This document shows positions 1 to 7,888 of a DNA stretch of 39,723 bases, one piece after another (position 1 is the stretch's first letter; each line of letters begins with the position of its first letter). This DNA is from Poteriospumella lacustris (Eukaryota; Sar; Chrysophyceae; Chromulinales; Dinobryaceae). The position numbers and the translations under genes are program-made. Under the pieces are notes generated by a model that worked only from the letters and a program-made list of their open reading frames with translations, searched no databases and had not been told where the DNA came from. The stretch covers positions 1 to 39,723 of the forward strand of contig SMOI01000288.1 in assembly GCA_008000375.1 (NCBI GenBank), given 5' to 3'.

Positions 1-43
1 CGGAGAGGAACGTGTGGTGATGGTAACTAAGAAACTATAAGCT

Positions 44-339
44 AAATATAGAGGTAGTCGGCATTTAGCGTCACCACCGACCATCGCAACTTACAATATT
101 TAAACACCGATTCACCTAAAGTGATTCGGTGGAAGTTAACAATACAAAAATATGACTTTGTTGTTAACCACATGGAGGGGAAGGATGATGTCGTTGCTGA
201 CGCTTTCTCGCGCTTGTGGGCCCATAACGGAGAAGATGAGACACCTGATGTCTACCGTGAGAGTCTGATCAACTCGACAGGAGCCGATGGCCCTATCACA
301 GACCGTCTCTGTTTCCTCAGGGACCTCTGCCCTTGCTGA
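44..339 (+). pseudogene. Ty3/gypsy polyprotein remnant: end of RT / RNase H
   Basis: This is the C-terminal end of a Ty3/gypsy reverse transcriptase/RNase H region. The frame from about 64 reads FSVTTDHRNLQYLN, then RWKLTIQKYDFVVNHMEGKD and VVADAFSRLW, which match the usual RNase H signatures TDHRNL.YL, W...L..YDF.V.H..G and N.VADALSR. Upstream residues KYRGSRH (44-64) lie in another frame and join to FSV after a one-base slip, so the element is broken at the window's left edge. The reading frame runs to a stop at 337-339. The RT core is not in the window. It is followed about 210 bases later by an integrase scrap in the same orientation, the normal gypsy order. It is clearly a dead copy. Confidence 0.85.
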
Positions 340-550
340 TCTAATGACAGGGTCTACCTCTGCGGGATTTCTACAAGTGCGCAAAAGGAGAATAGAACAC
401 CGACACCGCCGCTGTTGAACAAGCAAAATCTAAACGACGACCGCTTTCTCGCGGGGCGCCTCAACAGCCAGTGGGGACTTCTGGTCCGGGGAGATTATTT
501 CCAACAGCCCCGAGAACTGTCAAAGACTGCAGCAACCACGTCTCACAAAG

Positions 551-733
551 AGAGGACAAGTATGGGCTAACATGCGACAGCACGTACAGAAGTACATTTC
601 ACAATGTCCGACATGTCAGAAATTAAGAGTCCTGAATCCATGCATTAAGGCATTATCGTATGTTACTGCTACACCTCAACCGATGGAACGCATAAGCATA
701 GCCACTATTGGTCCTTTGAAGACGTCTGTTTGA
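551..733 (+). pseudogene. Ty3/gypsy integrase N-terminal zinc-binding remnant
   Basis: The frame starting at 551 encodes an integrase zinc-binding segment: W..MRQHVQKYISQCPTCQK, followed by a spacer and PMERISIATIGPL, which corresponds to the PMERI..D.IGPL boundary where the catalytic core normally begins. The CPTC pair is the CC half of the HHCC finger; the HH half upstream is not readable. A stop at 731-733 and loss of homology afterwards show that the catalytic core is gone. Order and orientation agree with the RNase H remnant upstream, so both probably come from one gypsy element. The bases from 740 to 1130 hold no recognisable gene. Confidence 0.8.
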
Positions 734-895
734 AACCTTGGAGAACATATAAAGGTGAATAAATTGGCGGACCTTTACCGATTCCGACCTCAGCGAAAAA
801 ATCGATGAATGGCTGACGGTTGGATCGGGACAAGGATCGGACGCGGATCAAGGCTCACAAGCTGCTCTCCCAACTAACTGTGGTGTGGACAGGAA

Positions 896-939
896 TGTGA
901 CTTCATTGCAGCTAATTAACTTGTGACTTCATTGCAGCT
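896..939. repeat. Short direct repeat, two 18-bp units
   Basis: The 18-bp unit TGTGACTTCATTGCAGCT occurs at 896-913 and again at 922-939, separated by AATTAACT. It lies in the gene-poor gap after the gypsy remnant and could be a microduplication or the footprint of an excised element. Confidence 0.7.
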
Positions 940-1132
940 CGCGCCAGCGACGCGAAGGAGCGAAAGAGTGACGGAGATCGCGAATGGTCTCCTTCCTGGT
1001 GACACACTGGGTGGACTGTGTTCCAACACAGCCCGCCCAGGTCTCCCAGATTACCCAGGCCGTCTCCTGTCGGCCACATAACATTGACGGTCTTTAACAT
1101 AATATTGGCCTCTGCCTGACGACTTATTCTCG

Positions 1133-1810
1133 ATGCGAGTGTTTAGTCGTCTCCGCCATTGCAACGATGAAGCTTTCACAGGAGCAGCGACCAAAGCTGC
1201 ATGGCTCACTGCTCCTGAAGACAAGAAGAAAGAGTTGACGTTACGTCTTTTTCAGATTCTCTTGGTCCGAGAGTCTCTAAAAAGCCGAACTGATTCGCAA
1301 CCCTCAGATGATATTGTGTCTCCTGATTGCAGACCTGATTCGCGGGAGGACCCCGGCGGTACCGCGCAACACTTTGAGGACTTTGACCCTGGCGAAAGGC
1401 GACCAGGTGAACCCAACCGCGTCGTTATAAACGAACCAGGAACATTGTTGAATTTCCTCTCCCAGTACTCCAGCTCCGTTGCGTCTCTTAATCTGCGACA
1501 GATGAGGGAAACACCGATCGGAACAACCACCACTTTGGCGCTTCGCAACCCTCTGGAAGAGAGGACCGCAAGCCTACTGACTATCCCAAGATGGCGGGAC
1601 TATCCGGGAGGAATGGGAGGCCTCAGCGCTTGTTACTTGTGCGGACGATTGGGGCACCAAGGGAAGGAGTGTAAGTTTCGTGCACATTGGTTTGCGAACC
1701 TTAACCCAACGTGTCGTTGGGGTTCAGGTTTCAACCAAAGAGTTCAACCAAAGAGGGGAAATTACTGTAAAGTTACTTTTTTGCGAGAACATCATCTAAC
1801 TTCTCCATAA
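1133..1810 (+). CDS. Gag-like protein with CCHC zinc knuckle (225 aa)
   Basis: This is an uninterrupted 225-residue frame with a CCHC zinc knuckle near its C terminus (C167, C170, H175, C180; the core reads CYLCGRLGHQGKEC). Such knuckles bind nucleic acid in retroelement Gag proteins and in some DNA-binding proteins. The N-terminal two thirds are charged and low in complexity, with no capsid motif that I can name. No matching protease or polymerase follows in the same orientation, so it is an orphan. The 3' end overlaps the stop of an oppositely oriented broken gene (stop at 1773-1775). A retroelement Gag is the best guess; a host zinc-knuckle protein is possible. The first ATG of the frame is taken as the start. 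Confidence 0.5.
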   Translation: MRVFSRLRHCNDEAFTGAATKAAWLTAPEDKKKELTLRLFQILLVRESLKSRTDSQPSDDIVSPDCRPDSREDPGGTAQHFEDFDPGERRPGEPNRVVINEPGTLLNFLSQYSSSVASLNLRQMRETPIGTTTTLALRNPLEERTASLLTIPRWRDYPGGMGGLSACYLCGRLGHQGKECKFRAHWFANLNPTCRWGSGFNQRVQPKRGNYCKVTFLREHHLTSP

Positions 1811-2640
1811 GGTACTCGATTATCGTTTTCTTCTGCTGATAGGATGAACTGTTTATCGAACTGGATGCTTCCAATTCAGCCAGCTCTTCTTCCCGAACAT
1901 CAAGATTCGTGCTCAATGTTGTGATCAAGTCGACTTTGTTCGCCTTCGTCAATGGGCGTAGTCGACTTTGGGCCTCTGATGAAATGGCCCGGTCAGTGCA
2001 TCCTTGGACGAAGAAAACTTGCGTTTCTTTGAACTTGCAACTGGAACACTGGGAGTCGATGGGAGAATATCTTCTCCATCTTCGCCAGTTGCCGTGCCAA
2101 GACCCTCTGGGCGTTCTATTCCTTCGGTGCAGAAAGACATAACATCCGAATCCGCCTTGATGGCCGACAAATGCAAGTACAACACGTCTGTATTGCCCTC
2201 ACAAGACAGCCAAAAATCATGACCGTTGTGTTTTCCTGACACGTCAAACTTCTTGCTGTTTATGCCCGCATACGTCTTGACGAAATACGTCACGGAATAA
2301 GTCGTGGAAGCTTTGGGGTGTTATCGGCACAGAGTAAGTTGCGCTTCGATCGATCGGTGGCAGAGGCTTGTTGTTCTTTGGCCTTTTAACGAGCGCAGCA
2401 TGCGATTCAACCGCGGGACCCACTACGTACTCATGATCACCACGGCAGCCTCTTTTCAAAGGCAGTGATTGGCACTGATATTGTTGCACTGAAGAGCTGT
2501 GCGAGATGCTATTGCTCCCGACTGCAAAAGAAGGGAGGGAAACTTCATCACAATATTGCATAGCCTCGGAAACGTATTCACAGCGGATACGCATGAACTG
2601 CCTTTCGCGGTCGAAGCTGAGACAGCGTCCATAGCATTAA
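1773..2640 (-). pseudogene. Unrecognised minus-strand gene broken by two frameshifts
   Basis: Three overlapping minus-strand frames read as one protein. About 2640-2290 gives MRIRCEYVSEAMQYCDEVS and on to ITPQSFHDLFRDVF. About 2293-1955 continues VTYFVKTYAGINSKKFDVSG, with an acidic linker and a basic patch KKRKF that could be a nuclear localisation signal. After a second slip near 1955, RLRPLTKANKVDLITTLSTN leads to an acidic, coiled-coil-like tail and a stop at 1773-1775. Composition stays protein-like across both shifts, which argues for one decayed gene. I do not recognise the family. It overlaps the 3' end of the plus-strand zinc-knuckle ORF. An accessory protein of a DNA transposon is possible but unproven. 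Confidence 0.45.
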
Positions 2641-3252
2641 TCGCCTCCAACTAATTCTTCCTTTTTCCCTCTCTTGGGAAGGTTATGAACGGAATATACG
2701 CCTTTCAAATGATTGATTGTCAACCCAGTGATTCTGCCAACCTTCAAAGCCCATTCCTGGCCAACTTCCTTCAATGTACTCATACATTCTCGATCAGCGC
2801 TCCTGTAGTATCATCAGATATTCCTGATTTTTTAGTTTCCAGAAGTAAATTACCTTTTCTGTGTAAGCTCAATTTTGGGTGGCAACGTTGCTGACCACAG
2901 TTTTCCTCCTCGGCAACGTTGTTCGCAGCGCGACAACGTTGCATGTACATTTTCTTTCCGAACCACTGTGGACGCCGGGCAACAGCCACTTTGCAGCTCG
3001 GTTGCACAGACCCTGAGGGACGCTGGGTGTGCCCTAGCCTACGACAAACACACCATCTACAACGTCGCGCCGTCGTCTTGCTGCACGGACGACGTCGCAC
3101 TATACGTGTTAAGAAGGTAAAGTTAACGCGAGCTGTGTTGGAAATCCTGAGCACCAGCTGCGGACAATACAGCCACGACGTCCAGAGAGCGTTCCTGCAG
3201 CACCTCGACCGGACCTCCGCGATTCATAGGTCGACCATTTACAACTGTATTC

Positions 3253-3721
3253 TTGTTAATCTTGAACAGCTGGAAGACAGACGAGGTCGAAGACAGAACG
3301 AGAACCCAGATCAAGGTAGCCAGGATGCTCATTGACATTAGGCTGTTTGCACTGATGGTGTCGAAGCTGTCGGAGGATTCCCTGGAGTCGCTCCGTAACC
3401 ACCCAAATCCGCGCCGCGAATTCCCGGTGAGGCTCTGGAACCTGAGCGAGATTACCCACATGGCCAACAGCACCGTACTACAACAGCACCGTACTATCTG
3501 GACTATCTGGACAAGCTCGAGCGCGCCAACCAGAGTGGCCGATAATAGTTCGGTGAGTCAATGGTGACTCATGACGGCTGCTAATGGATACCGAACCCCT
3601 TCTTGCAACTTGCTTTTTGCAACCGACGGGAAGACACTTCTTCTTGAAGTGTGGCGCTTGCTGCCTTGCCCAACTTTGCAAGTGTGCAATGTGCGGCGGA
3701 TTCGGCCATTCTTGGCCTTAG
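3253..3721 (+). pseudogene. Copia-type Gag remnant with partial zinc knuckle
   Basis: The frame at 3253-3567 contains LFALMVSKLSEDSLESLRNH followed by FPVRLWNLSEITHM. This parallels the Gag of the larger Copia element in this window (about 33,480-33,630: IFALILSKMSEASIALVRN, then PVRLWKTIEATH). After a frameshift, a frame from 3602 to the stop at 3719-3721 has a cysteine-rich stretch ending CAMCGGFGHSWP, the first part of a CCHC knuckle. A further overlapping frame upstream (2919-3335) may hold N-terminal Gag but is not recognisable. The insertion of the neighbouring MITE starts 26 bases downstream. Confidence 0.55.
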
Positions 3722-3746
3722 GTTACAGGATAGGGTATGGGTTACA

Positions 3747-4029
3747 GGCGTTTCTAACAGGAAAAAAACCTCCCGAAAAACCTAGGTTTTGAGTGAGGAT
3801 CAAAAACTTCCAAAAAACCTCCAAAACACTTCCAAAAAACCTCCCGATGCGAGGTTTTCAAAACCTACCCCGCTTTTCGCAGGCGGGAGGTTGTTTCGAA
3901 GTTTCGAACGACAGCACCGAGCGTTGCTCAAAACCTCCGAAAACCTCGGCCAAAACCTCCGAGAAAATCGAGTTGCCGAGGTTTTGAAAACCTAGGTTTT
4001 TCGGGAGTTTTTTTCCTGTTAGAATCGCC
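3747..4029. mobile_element. Complete MITE with about 45-bp terminal inverted repeats
   Basis: This is a 283-bp non-coding element. Its left end begins GGCGTTTCTAACAGG and continues through an A-run to CCTAGGTTTT at 3790. The right end mirrors it from 3987 to 4029 and finishes CCTGTTAGAATCGCC, with one substitution and one indel. Each end contains a perfect 14-bp palindrome, AAAACCTAGGTTTT, so each can also fold on itself. The interior carries many AAAACCTCC-like motifs in both orientations. No transposase is encoded, so it must have been moved by an autonomous partner elsewhere. I could not define a convincing target-site duplication. Short GGTTACAGG repeats flank the left side at 3721 and 3740. 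Confidence 0.75.
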
Positions 4030-5257
4030 CGTTAAAGTTCGGGTCTTTAATGTCGTTGTAGCCAAGCCAGCAAATGTGGGAATGCAGTCTGCTGGCCACC
4101 AGCTACTGATCTACCGCGGAGAGGCATCCTCCAAGGTCGGCGGAGATGGCATCCTCCAAGGTTGGAGGAGAATGCGTCAACTTGTTCTGACAGGTACGCT
4201 GCAGGTTACCAAATCTTGCTGAATCCAAAACAAGATATGAGAACAAGTCACAGTAGCGCGATTCCGATGAAGTCGTCCTAGTTTCACGGTTGCTCATGAA
4301 AGCTTGTTTGACTACCCAAGTAAGCTGTTCGGCCAGCCAGATTTGACTGCCTTTCGTGGTTTCAGATTCGGCACAGAGAATCGCTGCGAAGTCTGCACTG
4401 CTTCTTCGTTGAAGATCAAACAATCGATGATCCTTCTGAGCTGATTTCTACGTCCACTGCACCCCAGCGCGATTTGCCCGCCTCGGACTCACCACGCTGG
4501 TTGCTGACGGCACCCAACCGCCCGTGCGACCTACTCCACCTTGCTTACATCCACAAGACAAGTCCGCGACATCTACAAAGATGCACTTGCGGTATACTTC
4601 GACAGCCGCAAAGGCATGACCATCCTGAAGGGCCAGTAGGACGTCGTGCACCATTGTGGCGGTTTTTTCAGTGGCGACTGACGCGTTTTCGGCGAAATGG
4701 CGGTTTTCATTTACCGTCAAATTAGGCGACGATTGTTGATGTCCGGACATTCGGTGTCTACAACCTACAGTAATAAATTCGGACAGTAATGTTCATACCT
4801 ATAGTAATAGATTAACATTTAACATACCAAATTGCGTTTTGATAACAAGTAATTAACGTCACGGTAAACATGATATGCATCAAAAAAGGCAAAACCAATT
4901 TTCTGAAACGGCTCAAAACCGCAATTTCAACCGCCACAATGGTGCACGACTACCTACATGCTTTCTCTGGCGAGACCGTCTGCGACGAGCTGCGAGCCCG
5001 GGATGAGCTGCCATGCCTGCCAGAAGACATCGACATGCAGTTATTCCACTCCTTATGGAGCCCAGACGTATGAAGGGAAGCACACGCGTGCGATCCTGAG
5101 AAAGAAGAAAGTTATCGAGAAGTTGGTTTACAACGGCCGGCTCAGCGCAGCCCTGACGCAGACGACCCGCTTGAATGAGTTGCTGTGCCAAAGACAGCCA
5201 CAGGTCAACGCGCCGGTCACTGCGTCGACTGCCACCACCGCAGCTAGGCCCTAGTTA
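4030..5257. other. Unassigned stretch with weak coding-like fragments
   Basis: Nothing here is recognisable. Open frames at 4103-4423 (minus) and 4448-4750 (minus) and a plus-strand pair at 4870-5073 and 5050-5257 look mildly protein-like. The plus pair would join by one frameshift into a basic protein ending in a Thr/Ala-rich tail at the stop near 5254. The motif ATMVHD with its surrounding bases occurs twice in opposite orientations, near 4650 (minus) and 4938 (plus), which suggests an inverted duplication. These are probably decayed element interiors. Confidence 0.3.
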
Positions 5258-5503
5258 TAAGATTTTCGTGACTATAAGATAATCGCCCCGATTTCGGCCC
5301 AGAAACGGAAGATTTTGATGAGGCGCTTTTACTTCAAAATGATCTTAATACATCGATCTGTAATCAAAGTCGTATATGTACGGTACTCTTCCATAAGCTG
5401 GCTATGAGCATTTAGGAAAATAACGACAACGTGATATGTACAGTACATACCCCAGCGGAGTACGCAAATATCACCACATGGACACATAGAAGCCATAAGC
5501 TCA

Positions 5504-5537
5504 TCGAGTTAACCATCAAATATGATGGTTAACTCGA
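5504..5537. repeat. Perfect 15-bp hairpin around a start codon
   Basis: The arms TCGAGTTAACCATCA (5504-5518) and TGATGGTTAACTCGA (5523-5537) are perfect reverse complements with a 4-nt AATA loop. The first ATG of the downstream 90-residue ORF (5522) sits at the loop edge. This could be a transposon-end fossil or a structural element; the base pairing itself is directly visible. Confidence 0.85.
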
Positions 5538-5794
5538 GACAAGATGATATAGTTCGTTTAGTGGACCAGCTTTGCGTTCTGAAAGAAAAAACAAGTCTGA
5601 CCACGGAGGACTTTCAGTCCATGCTGCTTCGGATTTGCTCCCGGCAGGCAGACGCCGTGTTGCCACCAACGTCAGTGAGCCGTGATCTCTCTGACGCTTC
5701 TTGTTTGGCGAATCCGCCCCTTTGCTCGTCTCGCAAAAGAGATGCAGTTGCTAGTAACCTCGTTGGTGAGATATTGATGCAAAAGCAAAAATAA
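5522..5794 (+). CDS. Hypothetical 90-residue protein
   Basis: This is a small intact frame starting MMVNSRQDDIVRLVDQLCVL and ending in a Lys/Gln tail (ILMQKQK) before the stop. The first half is a leucine-rich amphipathic helix, probably a short coiled coil; the middle is Ser/Pro-rich. I recognise no family. The start codon lies in a perfect hairpin. It could be the N-terminal coiled-coil part of a transposon accessory protein, or an accidental ORF. Confidence 0.35.
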   Translation: MMVNSRQDDIVRLVDQLCVLKEKTSLTTEDFQSMLLRICSRQADAVLPPTSVSRDLSDASCLANPPLCSSRKRDAVASNLVGEILMQKQK

Positions 5795-6036
5795 AGCAAC
5801 AATCGACCAAGCAACATATTGCAAAACTGTAAAATATACGGGAAAATAATAAATAACTAACTTAATCAAGCACTATAAAAATAGCAACTATATTTAGCGG
5901 GAAAATTTAAGATCTATTTAAGGCGATTTTGTGAAATGGACCCACCAAGTAAGATAATTGTGAAATGGTCCCAAAATTGCGTCGAATCTTATAGGTAGGG
6001 CCTAGCTGACCTACCCCCCCCCCCCGCAACAATCCA
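5795..6036. other. AT-rich gap ending in a 12-base C run
   Basis: No gene is seen here. The stretch is AT-rich and ends with 12 consecutive C at 6014-6025, directly upstream of the LINE-type frame. The C run is one of four G/C homopolymers of 11-13 bases in the window. Confidence 0.5.
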
Positions 6037-6688
6037 GTGCTATCAACGGATCAGGCAGCTCGTCTCTTGCGGCATTACAACCCGCGAGCTCGACCCGCCT
6101 TTGATGACCTCAGCCCCTGGATTCCAGCCATTCCACCTCCCCTCGTGCTGCAATCCGATACAGTCCTCGAAGCCCTGAACTCCGCCAACAGCAGAGCAGC
6201 AGCCGGATACAGCCCTTGGACGTACGCTTTTATGAAGGTCCTCCTACGCGGAGAAGGAACGCCGCCCTGGCCGAGGCGGTCGCGCGATTGTTCAATCTGA
6301 TGCTTGCAAACCGTGTCCGCCGCGAATGGTGGGTCCCCAGCCGCGCCGCATTGTTTCCGAAATGTGAGACAGCTTGACGCCCTCTTGGAATAGGCGAAAG
6401 CTGGTATCGCCTGTTAGGACGTGCGGTCATGAAAGCCATCGGTGAAGACGTCGGCAAGGTGCTTGCTCCCATTCAACTGGGAGCTGGCATTCCAGGCGGA
6501 AGAGAGTTGCCGGAAGTGATGCTGAGTAGCCAAGCCGACATGATCGTGGTAAACCTCGACCTCGCCAACGCCTTCAACACCATCCCACGAGACCTGATGT
6601 GGCGTGATGTGTTTGCGAATTCTCGCCTTCGCTGTGTCACTGGTTTCAGTGGGCATATGGCGCCCCCACGGAACTCCGTCTCCGCGAT
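6037..6688 (+). pseudogene. LINE-type reverse transcriptase, N-terminal half
   Basis: Frame 6037-6300 contains the leader TVLEALNSANSRAAAGYSPW, corresponding to the RT pre-block where ...A.GPSG is usual. After a frameshift and a stop near 6374, the text resumes with GESWYRLLGRAV (around 6395-6425). Frame 6429-6688 then gives APIQLGAGIPGGRELPEV and VNLDLANAFNTIPRDLMW. The D in LDLANAFN is the first catalytic aspartate of the RT palm. Homology stops exactly at 6688, where the target duplication of the inserted element ends; beyond it the open frame is insert sequence. It is not functional as it stands. Confidence 0.8.
6678..6688. repeat. 11-bp target-site duplication, left copy
   Basis: GTCTCCGCGAT immediately precedes the left inverted repeat and is repeated exactly at 7878-7888. 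In the RT it falls between the NAFNTIPR block and the GDPLA block, so precise removal of the insert plus one copy would rejoin RT sequence. Confidence 0.9.
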
Positions 6689-6863
6689 CAACCGTGGACA
6701 GTTTCGGGCCCTGTTCTCCCAGACTTGGACAGTTCCGTGCCCCGGAGCCTAGACTCTAGGCATGCCGTCAAACTTAGCCATGTAATTTGAATTTGAAAAC
6801 GTTTGCAAGGAAACCGAAGAGAATTCTGGTGGAGCAGCCCATTTTTAATTGCCGTAGTGGAAT

Positions 6864-7548
6864 ATGATGAGAAGCTCAAACCACCATCTTTTCAAGAATG
6901 GAAACCCCGATGAGTTGATTCCACCTAGTGTGGGGATGAACATTGGAGATTTCGAATATGTGGATTCGGGGATTCAGTTCTGGATAAAGTATTTCTGTTT
7001 TATCAATCACAAAGCTTGTGTATATGGAAAAAACTCCAAAGCAAATCGAAAAGTGTTTGTGTGTTCAGATCCGACTTGCTCCTGGAAAATTGCATTCAGC
7101 CGTGGAAAGGCGAAGAAAAGGAACTGGTATGTTGAGTTAGTTGGTTAGGAAATTGAGTTAGTATCATCTGAAGTTGAACTGAACATAATGCATACTCAGG
7201 TCTGTGACACAGTATGAAGACAATCACATCGCTGGTTGTAGAAGTACTCGACGAGAGTGTGCTCTTAGCCACAGGGAAATCGCAAAAGTGATGCCTGGTG
7301 TCGGCGATACAATATCAAAAGAAACTGCGAAAGATCAAGTAATCAAGAGTCACTTGCCATTGATCCACAAAAGCGATCGATTTTTCAAGAGGTTGGCCCG
7401 GGCGCAAGAGTTGAATGGCAAAGACAGTTTCCATTTCAGGAGAAGGTCGGGGACGGAGAGGGACCGCTGGCGGCGACGCATGGTCGCCATCAAGCACCGA
7501 CTCGTCGGGGACGGAGACGGCAGCACCAGCGTCGGAGAAGGAGCGTAG
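6864..7548 (+). CDS. MULE zinc-finger DNA-binding-domain protein, two exons (6864-7126, 7200-7548)
   Basis: Exon 1 encodes GDFEYVDSGIQFWIKYFCF, then RKVFVCSDPTCSWKIAFSRG and KKRNW. Removing a 73-nt GT-AG intron (7127-7199) joins N-W in frame to SVTQYEDNHIAGC in exon 2. The result is the MULE-type N-terminal finger CX4C ... HX3C (the WRKY/GCM1-like fold found in MULE transposases and FAR1 proteins), which binds terminal repeats. Exon 2 continues with REIAKVMPGVGD and an Arg/Gly-rich tail built from lower-complexity repeats (around 7440-7548). No MULE catalytic domain follows. The protein could act as a stand-alone end-binding factor, or a repressor of relatives, but that is inference. The first ATG of the frame is used. 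Confidence 0.7.
7127..7199 (+). other. 73-nt spliceosomal intron
   Basis: The donor is CTG|GTATGT and the acceptor ACTCAG|GTC. The unspliced frame meets a stop at 7147-7149, whereas splicing keeps phase and restores the second half of the zinc finger (WSVTQYEDNHIAGC). The short length and GTATGT donor suit compact protist introns. Confidence 0.75.
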
Positions 7549-7877
7549 CACCGGTCAATCGTCGTTGAATCGGACCCATGGTCGCCATCCTTAACGACGA
7601 AGCAATTGTAAAATCGTTAAGCATGTGCAACTATTTGCATGTTGAAGAAATTGATTCACCATTCTTACCTTCTGGGGTCTGATCCACTCATTGTCGGCGG
7701 TGGCCGGTCAATCGTCGATGGATTGTCAACCACACAATATTGACTTAGGTTGACATCCAACGATGATCATCCGACTGCTGCCGTCAGCACAAATAACGTC
7801 ATTTTTGGCGGCAACCGCGGACAGGGCCCGGAACTGTCCAAGTCTGGGTGACCTGGGCCCGAAACTGTCCGCGGTTG

Positions 7878-7888
7878 GTCTCCGCGAT
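7878..7888. repeat. 11-bp target-site duplication, right copy
   Basis: This is an exact copy of the 11 bp at 6678-6688, immediately after the right inverted repeat. Both copies being identical suggests that the insertion is younger than most decay in the host LINE. Confidence 0.9.

Larger units (their letters stand above)
6689..7877. mobile_element. Complete small Mutator-like (MULE) element inserted in the LINE
   Basis: This is a 1189-bp element with sharp boundaries. Terminal inverted repeats lie at 6689-6737 and 7829-7877, with about 45 of 49 positions paired; the outer 23 bp differ at one base (CAACCG T/C GGACAG...). An 11-bp direct duplication GTCTCCGCGAT flanks it at 6678-6688 and 7878-7888. 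MULEs typically make 8-11-bp duplications. The insertion cleanly splits the RT coding sequence. The cargo is a two-exon gene for a zinc-finger DNA-binding domain; no DDE catalytic core is present, so the element is non-autonomous. The right end is also an imperfect palindrome of its own (7812-7877). Confidence 0.88.
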
